Assembly: GCA_002395805.1 (NCBI GenBank)
Contig: DGVB01000034.1
Coordinates: forward strand, 1 to 64,000
Reading direction: 5' to 3'
Length of the DNA: 64,000 nt
Origin: Bacteroidales bacterium UBA4295
GTDB lineage: Bacteria > Bacteroidota > Bacteroidia > Bacteroidales > Paludibacteraceae
This document shows, in pieces, positions 41,133 to 50,358 of this stretch (position 1 is its first letter; the number at the start of each line of letters is the position of its first letter). The position numbers and the translations under genes are program-made. The notes beneath the pieces are model-generated. The model saw nothing but the letters and a program-made list of their open reading frames with translations. It did no database searches and was not told the origin of the DNA.

Positions 41133-42497
41133 TTAAGCGTTATCAGGTTCGTCGTTTTCAGACATATTTTTCAGGAATAGATCGACCACATGTTTGGTGA
41201 CGAGTGTTTTGCGCACGGCACGTCTCACTTTGTCCGCGGAGGAAGGGTTCTGAGCCTGTTTGTCCGCATTATCTGCAGCGGCTTTCTCTGCTTCCGTCAC
41301 CTGTTTCTCTCGTGCATCGATCTTCGCCTTGAGCCGCGGCGAAGCATGGTTGTAGAGATAGTTGTAGCACGGCATGGCAGCTTTCATGATATACGGCGTG
41401 AGGAAGGTAGTGAGCACAGACGCCGCCACGATAATAGGATAGATAGCGGGGTCTGTGACGTTCAGTTTAGAACCGAGCGCCGCGATGATGAAGGAGAACT
41501 CGCCTATCTGAACAAAGGAGAATCCGGTCTGCATAGCGTCCCGGAGCGTCTCTCCTCCCCACCAGCAACCGAGCGTACCGAAAAGGATCATACCGACGAT
41601 GATGACCAGCGCCACAAAGAGGATCGAATCCCAGTAAGCGACGAGCGAAGAGGGGTTGATCATCATACCGACAGAGACGAAGAAGATAGCGGCAAAGACA
41701 TTCTTAAGCGGCGCCATGAGGTGCTCTATACGGTGCGCCTCTTTGGTCTCCGCGAGGATCATACCCATAACGAACGCACCGAGAGCGGAACTGAAACCTG
41801 CTTCTTCGGCCGTCAGCACCATGCCCAGACAGAGCCCGAGAGCGAGGATGATCAGGATCTCGTCGTTGAGATGCGGACGCACCCATCGGAGAAAAGTAGG
41901 GATAATGAGGATTCCGACGACGAACCAGATAGCGAGCGTGACCACCAGGACTCCCACTTTCTCGAGCAACTCTCCTCCTTCGAAACTATTCTTAACCGCG
42001 ATGGAAGAGAGCAAGACCAGCAGCACCACGGCGATGATATCCTCGAAGATAAGGATGGAAGTGGCTCCTTTGACAAAGCGCGCTTTGCCGAGGCCGGCTT
42101 CGTCGATGGCTTTCATGACGATAGTAGTAGAAGACATACAGAGCATAGCGGCAAGGAAGATCGAGTTCATGTTATCCAGCAGCGAGAACCGCCCGACGCC
42201 ATAGCCCAATAGGAGCATGCCTCCGACGATCGTGGAGACGCCGATAAGTGCCACTTTGCCGGACTCGAAGAGGTTCTTCATCCTGAACTCCAGCCCGATG
42301 CAGAAGAGGACAAAGAGGACTCCGATGTTACCCCAAGTTTCGACATTCTCCATCTCCACCAGTTTCTCCCCGAAGAGATGTGGGCCAACCAAGATACCGG
42401 CAACGATATAACCAAGAACAACAGGCTGCTTGAGCAGCTTGAACAGCAGGGCAACAATGCCTGCCGTGATCATTAAGATGTAAAGATCGTGAACCAT
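41133..42497 (-). CDS. CPA2-type cation/proton antiporter (Kef-like)
   Basis: 454 aa. About twelve membrane helices (QPVVLGYIVAGILVGPHLFG, NIGVLFVLFCIGLEF, TSILIFEDIIAVVLLVLL, GAFVMGMILAE, MQTGFSFVQIGEFSFIIA) and an Ala/Lys-rich cytoplasmic tail without a TrkA-N domain. Exchanges Na+ or K+ for protons. Single gene, upstream of which a GATTAAT heptamer pair (42499-42512) lies. Confidence 0.9.
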   Translation of the reverse strand: MVHDLYILMITAGIVALLFKLLKQPVVLGYIVAGILVGPHLFGEKLVEMENVETWGNIGVLFVLFCIGLEFRMKNLFESGKVALIGVSTIVGGMLLLGYGVGRFSLLDNMNSIFLAAMLCMSSTTIVMKAIDEAGLGKARFVKGATSILIFEDIIAVVLLVLLSSIAVKNSFEGGELLEKVGVLVVTLAIWFVVGILIIPTFLRWVRPHLNDEILIILALGLCLGMVLTAEEAGFSSALGAFVMGMILAETKEAHRIEHLMAPLKNVFAAIFFVSVGMMINPSSLVAYWDSILFVALVIIVGMILFGTLGCWWGGETLRDAMQTGFSFVQIGEFSFIIAALGSKLNVTDPAIYPIIVAASVLTTFLTPYIMKAAMPCYNYLYNHASPRLKAKIDAREKQVTEAEKAAADNADKQAQNPSSADKVRRAVRKTLVTKHVVDLFLKNMSENDEPDNA

Positions 42498-42529
42498 AGA
42501 TTAATGATTAATGAATATTTATGATTGAA

Positions 42530-45500
42530 TTAGAAAGGGTATCCGATGCCAAAGTTGACGCGGAGGGCATCAAGGGCAGAGGGGATGTTAAAATAAGTAT
42601 GGATGGGCTGTGTGGTATCCGTCTTGCCTTCTTTGGTATAACGGAAGGTCTGGTAAGGCGCATGAATGCCGACGCCCAGATCGAGCCGGATGACGAGTCC
42701 GTCAATATCGAGCCGCAGTCCGGCACCCGTACCGAGCGCTATCTGGCGTGCAAAATCGGGATTATTGAAGATACCGTCCTTCAAGTCCTCGGGGATCTCC
42801 AGGCGGGTGATATAATCCTCGAATCCTGCGGCCTTGAAGAGATCGACGGTGGAGTACCAGTTCCATACATTGCCGGCATCGAGGAACGCGGCTCCATAGA
42901 GTTTCCAAACAATAGGAAAGCGGAGTTCGAAATTGGCTTCCAGTTTGATATCTCCGGCATGGAAGAAATTCTGGTTGTATTTAGCGGAATAGAAATTACC
43001 GGGTCCGTAGGCGTATGGAGCAGAAGCGCGCAGGCTATTCGGTCCTCCGGCATAGAAAGCCTCGGAGAGGGGCGCGAACATGGAGTTACCGAGCGGAATA
43101 TTGGCTCCGGCGAAGAGGCGGGTAGCAATACAAACCTGATCCGTGAGGTTGAATTTATTACGGAGTTCCGCAGACAGTTTGACGAACTGATTAAAGGTGA
43201 TGGATCCTAGTTGCTTCGGATCCTCCCATTTTTTTCCTGCCAGGCAATATATCGCGTTGATGAGGTTTCCTGATTCTTTGACGCCGAGGTCAATCATGGT
43301 GTTGACCGCTCGTTTCGCGCGGTAGTCATTGTAGGTGAAATTATATCCGACAGAGGGCACAAACTCGTCCCCGGCGAGTACTTTGATGAGTTGGGGGTAC
43401 TCCGCCGCTTTGTCCAGCAGGTCTTCTGCTTCGGCTTTCATCATAACGACCGAGAGGGAGAAAGGCGTTAAGGCATGTGTGATATAGGGTGAGCGCGGTG
43501 AACGGATGAAATACGTGAACGAGCCGGATAGTTTGTGCACTCCGTATCCTCCGGCGATATTCTCATACTGGTATCCGAGCATATATCGCGTGTCTCCGTC
43601 GGGGTTGTTGTCTCCGGTCCAATGAAGATAGGGGAAGACGAGCGAAGCATTGAGTCCCAGTTTATAGGTATCTGTTTTCTTCGGGTCTCCCGGATGTCTG
43701 TTTCGCAGCGCCCAGTAATAGGCACCATTGCCTTTGAGGGTAAAGGATTCGCCTTTGCCGAGTATATTCTTGAGGCTGTATCTGAGTGTCAGGTCGGGTC
43801 CGATACTATTATTCGAACGGTACGCGACACCGGCATCGGCAGTGAGACCGTAGGTGCGAGAAAGACTATCGCCGCGGAAGAGTTCCTTGCGGCGCCATTC
43901 TTTGGTGGCCTGAATAGAAAGACCGGATTTGTTAAGTTCGCCCTCAAGGATGTTATTATAGTCGCGTTGCGAGTAGAGACGGAGATATAATGAAGAATTG
44001 TTGGAGTGATCCGTTGATTTCGGGAGGATGCGGTAGTCCGCAGTGAGGGAGGAGAAGAGTCCGTTTGTTTTGTTGACCTCCGGGTTGTCGGATATGGTAG
44101 AACCAATAGTGATACGGAGTCGGTTTTTGAGGAACGACTTGGAAATCGCGATATTCATATCGTTGGACTTGCCGGAAGCATGTTGAGTCTGCCCGCTGCT
44201 GATATCGACATCCATGAATTTACCTATTCTCGAGTTCGCCATGGCGGCGTTGATACGGCTGTTGATAATAGACGAGAGGGCGTATCCTTCCCGCTGTGCC
44301 GCCACATTCGACTCCCCCACATACATACCGGTAGCGAGGAGTGTGGCGGCTAATCCTTCGCGTGTGCCTTCATCTACGGATGCCAGTTCGCGCGTGACTG
44401 CTTCATCCTTAGGCGCCTCGAGGAAGAAATCGATGGACTCGAGTCCTATTGAGTCGAGCATACCATTGACCCGCACTCCGGTTCGGAAATCCACTCGCCG
44501 CGTGTCTTCTCCTTCGGACTCCACATCGGCTTTCACTTTCTGCGAAGCGGATACATTGAGTAATGTCTGTCCGATAGGGCCATTGAAGGCTATATGGCTT
44601 CCGGAATCGACATGGAACGGCATGACGGGGTATATCTTAGGCGAATAGCGTACGAAGCCGTCATCGACGTTGATCTGTCCTCCGAGCCGAAGGTCTCCGT
44701 CGGCGGTGCCATACCGCACGTTAACGGTGCCGTGGGGTTTGACCTGCGCGAGATTTTTCTTATCAATCGGGTAGGTGATGTCGGTGGTGGGCAGGAGGGT
44801 GATATCCACGTCAGCCACGATGCTATCCAGCGGCCCTGTGACTCGTCCCCGGATATCGGTAGCCAAGTCGCCATAGACAGGTAGCGGTCCGTTCTTAGGC
44901 AGTTTGACCGGCGCGAAACTATCTGCAGCCAGCGTCACATCCATCCGCATCGTATTGAGATTCAGCCCGCCGTTGAGAGCGATGAAGGTGCTGTCCGCGC
45001 CATAGACGGGCAGTCCGTTGAGGTCCACTTTGTTATGTACCATGATGATCGGCGTTTGGCCTAAAGAGATGCCGATCTCGTAGGGTTTGTATTCCGCAGA
45101 GACGCCTAAAGGATATACTTCTGCAGAGATGTCCGTCTTGCGTGGCAGCCCATCCACTGAGGCTGCAGCTCTCACGGCTCCACGTAAGGCAATCTCCTGA
45201 GGCAGCGTGACGAACCCATCTATAAGCGAGAGGGGCAGTTCCTCCGTGTGTACCTCCGCGCGTAGGGCATGAGCGTACGACTGCGATGGCGAAACCTGTA
45301 TATCTATCGCACGTGAACCTAAGTCCATGGCGTTATAGGAAAGGCTGTCGAGCATCAGCCGTCCGACGCCGGAGAGCGCGTTCTCGTCCCTCATCAGATC
45401 CATGCGGAGCGATGCGTCGGTACAAAGCCCTTCGACGCTCATCACGCCATCCGTGAGCCGTGTGTTGGCAAGAAGAGAAGCGTCTGTATGTCCTTCGGTG

Positions 45501-47119
45501 AGCGCCAGATTGAGGTTGACGGTGGAGCGTTGAAGGTTGAAGGGAGAAGCAGCGGCATCGAGGGCTATATCCGTACGGAGCGAATCGGAACGGAGGGAGA
45601 GGTCTATCTGCTCTATCTCCAGTCCCGTGCTATCCAAATGGAACTGAATCGGACTGCCTTTGCGCAACGCTATATCTGCGTTGATGGGGGGAATGCGACG
45701 ACGGATGGTATCCAGCATCGTGAGGTCCTGCAGCGATGTGAGAGAGGCTAATACTGCGGAATCCGAGACCGTCTTGACGAGCGGAAGGATCTTGTCTATC
45801 AGCGGGAAAAGCGGCATTGGAGCGTCCACAGCAAGATCCAGACCGCGGGTATTGATCGTAAGAGAAGTGGCGGTATCTGTCGCAAAACGTAGATCCGTGT
45901 GGGAGAGATCGTAGGCCTCATAGATCGCTTTGTCGAGACGTAGATGGATGCGAGAAGAAAGCGGTCTTTTGGGGTTGATACCATGACCTTTCGCGTCTAA
46001 ATCACCCGCGATGACGATACGCGTTGATTCCTTGAGGAAGGGCGCGAGGTTGACGCGGTCGATATGAACGGTAGCGTCGTAGGCCTCGTCATCGATGTCG
46101 TAGAAGGCTTTTAGAGACGCTTTGGAACCTTGGAAAGACGCTTCTCCGGATGTCTCAGCCCGCATGGTGTTGAGATCCATCTTCGTAGCTTCGAGGTCAG
46201 CAGTAGCTCCTATCTCTGACGAGCGGACATGCAGGCCGCGCGAAGTGATGATATTGCGCGCTATGTCTGCGCACGCTCCGCCGTAGATGGTGTCTGCAGG
46301 GATATGCAGGTTGTTGAGATCAAACGCAAAACCGCCTACGTTCAGCCGCCGCGCGTCATACTTATTCGCGCCTACATCGACGGTTGCTTCGGTAGAGAGA
46401 CTCTTTGTACGGATATCCATATTCAGCGGCGTGAGGCGGAAATGGATGTTTCTGAGTTCGCCGTCCGGCAGTTCGAAAGCCAGCAAGAGCGGCGTGGTAT
46501 CTTTGGGTAAGGTGTCAGGAGCTGTGCTACGTAAGTCGATGCCTACATCCGCATCGCTCAGACGCAGTCCGTGCAAGGGGTAACGTCCTTCGGGAATACT
46601 GATCTGCGGAGAGGCGACGGCGAGTTGCCCCACTATCGCATCTACTCCTACCGCGGCGATGAGCGAGTCGGAATGGAAGGTGACATGATCCAGCAGCAGT
46701 GTGTCTACCTCTATAGGGGGAATTGAAGCCCCCTCCGACTCCCCCATAATGGGGCGAGAATTTGTTTTCAGGGTCGCTTTCAGGCGCAGAGCGCGCGCGT
46801 AAATTAAGGTGTCCACGCCGCGGTGACCGACGAAGAGGCTGTCAATCTCTACGCGGATGGGCAGATCTGCTTCGCCTTTATACGCGCGGTAAAGAACCAT
46901 CGGCGAATGATGGAAAGGCGAGAGATAAAGACGTCCGAGGTCGATGTCGAAATCGGTTTTTCCGTTCGCTGCGGCGAGCCCTTTGTCAAGCACTTTCTGC
47001 CGCACGGAAGGTTCGTAAAGGACGATAGCTACTGCCATTAGCAGTAGTACCACTATCCCTAATACAACGCCTGTCAGCGCTAAAGGGATTTTCCACAACA
47101 GAGACAGGAGACGCTTCAC
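42530..47119 (-). CDS. TamB translocation/assembly protein fused to an Omp85-type barrel
   Basis: 1529 aa in one frame. An inner-membrane anchor (~9-33) starts a TamB beta-helical rod (~40-1080) with DUF490-like end signatures (GLAATLLATGMYVG ~930, KSFLKNRLRITIGST). From ~1100 an Omp85/BamA-type barrel follows: PDLTLRYSLKNILGKGESF, FYAGGPNSLRASAPYAYGPG (~1359, the conserved L6 region), IKLEANFELRFP, FLDAGNVWN, GTGAGLRLDIDGLVIRLDLGVG and terminal F. TamB and its TamA/TamL partner are normally separate; here both lie in one polypeptide with no POTRA domains visible. It would bridge both membranes alone. Fusion, deletion or misassembly must be distinguished. Confidence 0.85.
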   Translation of the reverse strand: MKRLLSLLWKIPLALTGVVLGIVVLLLMAVAIVLYEPSVRQKVLDKGLAAANGKTDFDIDLGRLYLSPFHHSPMVLYRAYKGEADLPIRVEIDSLFVGHRGVDTLIYARALRLKATLKTNSRPIMGESEGASIPPIEVDTLLLDHVTFHSDSLIAAVGVDAIVGQLAVASPQISIPEGRYPLHGLRLSDADVGIDLRSTAPDTLPKDTTPLLLAFELPDGELRNIHFRLTPLNMDIRTKSLSTEATVDVGANKYDARRLNVGGFAFDLNNLHIPADTIYGGACADIARNIITSRGLHVRSSEIGATADLEATKMDLNTMRAETSGEASFQGSKASLKAFYDIDDEAYDATVHIDRVNLAPFLKESTRIVIAGDLDAKGHGINPKRPLSSRIHLRLDKAIYEAYDLSHTDLRFATDTATSLTINTRGLDLAVDAPMPLFPLIDKILPLVKTVSDSAVLASLTSLQDLTMLDTIRRRIPPINADIALRKGSPIQFHLDSTGLEIEQIDLSLRSDSLRTDIALDAAASPFNLQRSTVNLNLALTEGHTDASLLANTRLTDGVMSVEGLCTDASLRMDLMRDENALSGVGRLMLDSLSYNAMDLGSRAIDIQVSPSQSYAHALRAEVHTEELPLSLIDGFVTLPQEIALRGAVRAAASVDGLPRKTDISAEVYPLGVSAEYKPYEIGISLGQTPIIMVHNKVDLNGLPVYGADSTFIALNGGLNLNTMRMDVTLAADSFAPVKLPKNGPLPVYGDLATDIRGRVTGPLDSIVADVDITLLPTTDITYPIDKKNLAQVKPHGTVNVRYGTADGDLRLGGQINVDDGFVRYSPKIYPVMPFHVDSGSHIAFNGPIGQTLLNVSASQKVKADVESEGEDTRRVDFRTGVRVNGMLDSIGLESIDFFLEAPKDEAVTRELASVDEGTREGLAATLLATGMYVGESNVAAQREGYALSSIINSRINAAMANSRIGKFMDVDISSGQTQHASGKSNDMNIAISKSFLKNRLRITIGSTISDNPEVNKTNGLFSSLTADYRILPKSTDHSNNSSLYLRLYSQRDYNNILEGELNKSGLSIQATKEWRRKELFRGDSLSRTYGLTADAGVAYRSNNSIGPDLTLRYSLKNILGKGESFTLKGNGAYYWALRNRHPGDPKKTDTYKLGLNASLVFPYLHWTGDNNPDGDTRYMLGYQYENIAGGYGVHKLSGSFTYFIRSPRSPYITHALTPFSLSVVMMKAEAEDLLDKAAEYPQLIKVLAGDEFVPSVGYNFTYNDYRAKRAVNTMIDLGVKESGNLINAIYCLAGKKWEDPKQLGSITFNQFVKLSAELRNKFNLTDQVCIATRLFAGANIPLGNSMFAPLSEAFYAGGPNSLRASAPYAYGPGNFYSAKYNQNFFHAGDIKLEANFELRFPIVWKLYGAAFLDAGNVWNWYSTVDLFKAAGFEDYITRLEIPEDLKDGIFNNPDFARQIALGTGAGLRLDIDGLVIRLDLGVGIHAPYQTFRYTKEGKTDTTQPIHTYFNIPSALDALRVNFGIGYPF
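46716..46754. repeat. G/C palindromic insert within the TamB region
   Basis: Two hairpins, GGGGG/CCCCC (46716-46720 with 46729-46733) and CCCC/GGGG (46742-46745 with 46751-46754). In-frame, low-complexity compared with flanks. Confidence 0.55.
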
Positions 47120-47947
47120 TTAGAAACTCTTCTGCACACCGAACCGTAAGCCGTACAGACCCGGTGTGAATTGGTTGGATACGAGGTTGCTCAGTTTGCC
47201 GGAGAAGATGATGACATCATTCGAGAATTCTCGGTGGCCGACATAGCTGTACATGGTACCGCTGTAGCCCAGCGAGAGGATGGAGAAGAATATCTGGAAG
47301 GTACTCTTTCGGTTGAACTGATAGGTGATTACCGGCGAGACCTGGAACCCGTACGTGGTGGCATAACGCAATCCGTCGTAATCGGTGTGCGCAGTCTTGC
47401 CTTCCGTCACGCGGGGGAAGTCCATGCCGGCATAGAGGTGTGCCTCCAGCCAGATGCCTACCTTGTCGTTAAAGAGCGATTTCATCTTGTACCGCACGTA
47501 CGGCGCTACTTCCCATGAGCCTACATGAATACGCAGATCGGTGTAATAGGAGGTGTCTATCTCGGACACAAGATAGGAACTCTTATAATTGGCGTAGCTA
47601 CCGCCGAACCGCATACCCAAGTAAATCTTCTCCGTCAGTTTCCATCCTATCTCCGGGGTGAGGGCGAATGACCAGCCGTTCTCCCGGCTGTCCTTTTTGG
47701 AGTCGCTGTGGAAATAGATGTCGAAGTTGTAACCATAGTAGAGTTTTTGTTTCCACAGAGGGATCTCCGCTTGCGACGCGGCTGTCGCGGTATCTTGCGG
47801 CTCTACCGTATTCTTCGTTTCTCCGGCTATAGCAGCTACTGAGGTGAGCCCATCGATGATGTGATCTTCTTTGACAGGCTCTGCGTTTTGACCCAAAGCG
47901 CTCATGGCAATAATACATAAAAGCAGAAACAACAGTGTTTTTCTCAT
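47120..47947 (-). CDS. Outer-membrane beta-barrel protein
   Basis: 275 aa. Signal peptide MRKTLLFLLLCIIAMSALGQ; a ~45-residue polar lead, then barrel strands (LYYGYNFDIYFHS, WSFALTPEIGWKL, YGFQVSPVITYQF) and a terminal phenylalanine (FGVQKSF). Adjacent to and probably co-transcribed with the TamB-barrel gene; a client or partner is possible. Divergent from mnmE. Confidence 0.76.
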   Translation of the reverse strand: MRKTLLFLLLCIIAMSALGQNAEPVKEDHIIDGLTSVAAIAGETKNTVEPQDTATAASQAEIPLWKQKLYYGYNFDIYFHSDSKKDSRENGWSFALTPEIGWKLTEKIYLGMRFGGSYANYKSSYLVSEIDTSYYTDLRIHVGSWEVAPYVRYKMKSLFNDKVGIWLEAHLYAGMDFPRVTEGKTAHTDYDGLRYATTYGFQVSPVITYQFNRKSTFQIFFSILSLGYSGTMYSYVGHREFSNDVIIFSGKLSNLVSNQFTPGLYGLRFGVQKSF

Positions 47948-47976
47948 ATGATATTTTTTTTAAACCTTTGCGAGTG

Positions 47977-48008
47977 CAAAGGTACTGCTTTTTTTGCAAA
48001 TATGCAAG
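47977..48008 (-). promoter_or_regulatory. Promoter of the 47947 gene
   Basis: Minus-strand TACCTTTG (47977-47984) with a TTGC-type -33 (48004-48007), 19 bp apart. Confidence 0.7.
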
Positions 48009-48036
48009 AAAAATCGCAAAAAAATAATCGATAATA

Positions 48037-48068
48037 CTTGCGTATATGCGATTTTTGTTGTACCTTTG
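48037..48068 (+). promoter_or_regulatory. Promoter of mnmE-yicC-gmk-nadD
   Basis: CTTG (48037-48040), a 20-bp spacer and TACCTTTG (48061-48068). The mnmE ATG at 48077 begins only 8 nt after the box, so the mRNA is probably leaderless or nearly so. Confidence 0.8.
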
Positions 48069-48076
48069 CAGTCGCA

Positions 48077-49465
48077 ATGAGAGCCATCTGTGCCATATCG
48101 ACGGCGTACGGGACAGGCGGAATAGCTGTTATCCGTGTGTCAGGAGAAGGGTGTATCGCGATAGTAGATACACTATTCCATGGTCGTACCTCTCTCCATG
48201 AGGCGCAAGCCAACACCGTTCATTTCGGTCGGATAGCGCGTGACGGAGAAGTACTGGACGAGGTGCTCTGTTCGGTATATCGCGCGCCGCATTCGTTCAC
48301 AGGTGAAGACACGGTGGAGATAGCCTGCCACGGCAGCCTTTTCATCCAGCAGGAGATGCTGCGATGGCTGATAGACGGGGGGTGTAGCGCTGCCGAACCG
48401 GGAGAGTACACACGTCGCGCTTTTATGAACGGCAAGATGGATCTGGCGCAGGCAGAGGCAGTGGCAGACTTGATAGCGTCACAGAGCAAGGCTGAGAAAG
48501 ATCTGGCGATGAGCCAGTTGCGTGGGTCGGTATCGACCGAATTGTCAAGACTCCGTGAGCGATTGCTGCATTTCACATCGCTTATTGAGTTGGAGCTGGA
48601 TTTTGCAGACCATGAAGAGTTGGAGTTTGCCGACCGCACGGAACTGAATGACTTAGCGGCGGAGATAGAGACGAAACTGGCTTCACTGATGGCTTCGTTC
48701 CGAACGGGCAACGCTATCCGGAACGGTATTCCGGTAGCCATCATCGGTGCTCCGAACGTAGGCAAATCGACGCTGCTGAATGCGCTATTAGGAGAACAAC
48801 GGGCGATAGTAAGCGACATACAAGGTACCACCCGCGACACCATAGAAGACACGGTGGTGATTGACGGTATCCTCTTCCGGCTGATCGATACGGCCGGACT
48901 GCGCGAAACCGAGGATGAATTGGAAAACATGGGCATAGAGCGGAGCAGACAAGCTATTGAACGTGCACAAATCATTGTGCACGTTCATGAATTGATTAAT
49001 GGTGGAAGCGAGCAGAGCTCGATTGATGCGACTGCGTCGCGGCTGCAGCAAAGCTGCAATGATGAATTGATTAATGGTGAAATGGTGAAAGGGACGGTGA
49101 TAGAGGTGGTGAACAAGGCGGATTTGATAAGGGATGAAGGGATGAACGGGTTAAGGGATGAAAGGATTTTCATCTCTGCGAAGAAGGGCGATATAGAGCC
49201 GCTGAAACGAGAGATGGTGCGTAAGGCAAAAGAAAGCATGCAGACGTCTGCCGTCATGCTGTCGAACGCACGTCATTATGAGGCGGTTTCCCGTGCGCAT
49301 GAAGCTATCGTGCATGTGCAAGACGGATTAGTAGCAGGGCTGTCGGGTGAGTTACTGTCTATGGATCTGCAGGACTGTCTGGGTTCGTTAGGCGAAGTGA
49401 CCGGGCAGATCACCAATGCCGAAGTATTGAGTAATATATTTAGTAAATTCTGTATAGGTAAATGA
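48077..49465 (+). CDS. mnmE: tRNA-modifying GTPase MnmE
   Basis: 462 aa. N-terminal folate-binding domain (MRAICAISTAYGTGGIAVIRVSG), helical domain, and a G domain with GAPNVGKS (P loop), DTAGLRET (switch II), NKAD and C-terminal CIGK. With MnmG it makes the cmnm5U34 tRNA wobble modification. Between switch II and NKAD lies an extra ~25-residue segment coded by a 75-bp stretch between 18-bp direct repeats (48987-49004, 49062-49079). An alternative ATG upstream at 48038 lies before the promoter -7 box and is excluded. ATGA overlap with yicC. Confidence 0.95.
   Translation: MRAICAISTAYGTGGIAVIRVSGEGCIAIVDTLFHGRTSLHEAQANTVHFGRIARDGEVLDEVLCSVYRAPHSFTGEDTVEIACHGSLFIQQEMLRWLIDGGCSAAEPGEYTRRAFMNGKMDLAQAEAVADLIASQSKAEKDLAMSQLRGSVSTELSRLRERLLHFTSLIELELDFADHEELEFADRTELNDLAAEIETKLASLMASFRTGNAIRNGIPVAIIGAPNVGKSTLLNALLGEQRAIVSDIQGTTRDTIEDTVVIDGILFRLIDTAGLRETEDELENMGIERSRQAIERAQIIVHVHELINGGSEQSSIDATASRLQQSCNDELINGEMVKGTVIEVVNKADLIRDEGMNGLRDERIFISAKKGDIEPLKREMVRKAKESMQTSAVMLSNARHYEAVSRAHEAIVHVQDGLVAGLSGELLSMDLQDCLGSLGEVTGQITNAEVLSNIFSKFCIGK
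48958..49079 (+). repeat. Palindromic 75-bp insert flanked by 18-bp direct repeats in mnmE
   Basis: Perfect 13-bp hairpin TGAACGTGCACAA (48958-48970) / TTGTGCACGTTCA (48975-48987), loop ATCA. Direct repeats ATGAATTGATTAATGGTG at 48987-49004 and 49062-49079, 75 bp apart and in frame. The encoded residues are absent from typical MnmE. Confidence 0.75.
49129..49168 (+). repeat. Octamer array in mnmE
   Basis: Units AAGGGATG, AAGGGATG, AACGGGTT, AAGGGATG, AAAGGATT in tandem. Encodes part of the NKAD-to-SAKK linker. Confidence 0.75.
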
Positions 49466-50358
49466 TTTTATCCATGACCGGTTATGGCAGAACCGAAAGC
49501 CAACTGCGCGGGCGCAAACTGATTTGTGACATACGCTCGCTGAACTCCAAATCCATGGATTTGTCTATGCGTCTGATGCCCGAGTTGAGGACCCATGAAC
49601 CGGAAATTCGCACCCTCGTCACGCAGCGTCTGGAACGCGGGAAAGTGGATTTTGTATTGATGAATGATGGAATGAACGAGACTTCGTCTCTCAATGATGT
49701 AACGCCTATCAACTGGGCTGCAGCGAAAGAGTACGCGCGGCAGTACAGAGAGGAGTTTGGAGAACCCGTTCCAGCGGAGGTGATGGCCGCCATACTGCGT
49801 TTCCCGGATGTATTGAAGTGCAGCGACGAGACGTCCGACCTGACGGACGAAGAATGGCAGGTAGTGCGTGCCCAAGTGGAGCAGACGCTGGATGCTTTTG
49901 TTGCTTTCCGGACTCAGGAAGGTGCAGCGCTCCAGGCTATGTTTACCGAGAAACTGGACGGAATAGCAGCCCTTTTGGCTCAGGTGGAGCCATTTGAGAA
50001 AGGGAGGGTGGCAAAGATCAAAGAGCGGTTGGAGCAGAATCTCGCGCAGTTATCCGCGCAGACACAGGCCGAGACAGACCGCAACAGGCTGGAACAGGAG
50101 ATGATTTATTACCTGGAGAAACTGGATATTACCGAAGAGAAAGTGCGCCTGACCAACCATATCAAATATTTCCGCGAGACGATGGAAGAAGGTTCCGGCG
50201 CAGGGGTAGGTAAGAAACTCGGCTTCATCGCCCAGGAGATGGGGCGCGAGATCAATACGCTCGGATCCAAATCCAACCAGTCTGAAATGCAGATCATCGT
50301 TGTCAAAATGAAAGATATTCTCGAGCAAATCAAGGAGCAAGTGTTAAATGTCCTATGA
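49462..50358 (+). CDS. yicC: YicC-family endoribonuclease
   Basis: 298 aa. MTGYGRTESQLRGRKLICDIRSLNSKSMDLSMRLMPEL at the N-terminus and LGFIAQEMGREINTLGSKSNQSEMQIIVVKMKDILEQIKEQVLNV at the C-terminus are the YicC signature (stress-induced endoribonuclease). ATGA overlaps both neighbours. A short GAGAC/GTCTC hairpin lies in its middle. Confidence 0.92.
   Translation: MILSMTGYGRTESQLRGRKLICDIRSLNSKSMDLSMRLMPELRTHEPEIRTLVTQRLERGKVDFVLMNDGMNETSSLNDVTPINWAAAKEYARQYREEFGEPVPAEVMAAILRFPDVLKCSDETSDLTDEEWQVVRAQVEQTLDAFVAFRTQEGAALQAMFTEKLDGIAALLAQVEPFEKGRVAKIKERLEQNLAQLSAQTQAETDRNRLEQEMIYYLEKLDITEEKVRLTNHIKYFRETMEEGSGAGVGKKLGFIAQEMGREINTLGSKSNQSEMQIIVVKMKDILEQIKEQVLNVL

Noticed and set aside
41190..42212. 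340-aa plus-strand frame rich in Arg/Glu/Asp/His
   Set aside because: Exact antisense of the antiporter gene; the composition is what reverse-complemented membrane-protein codons give.
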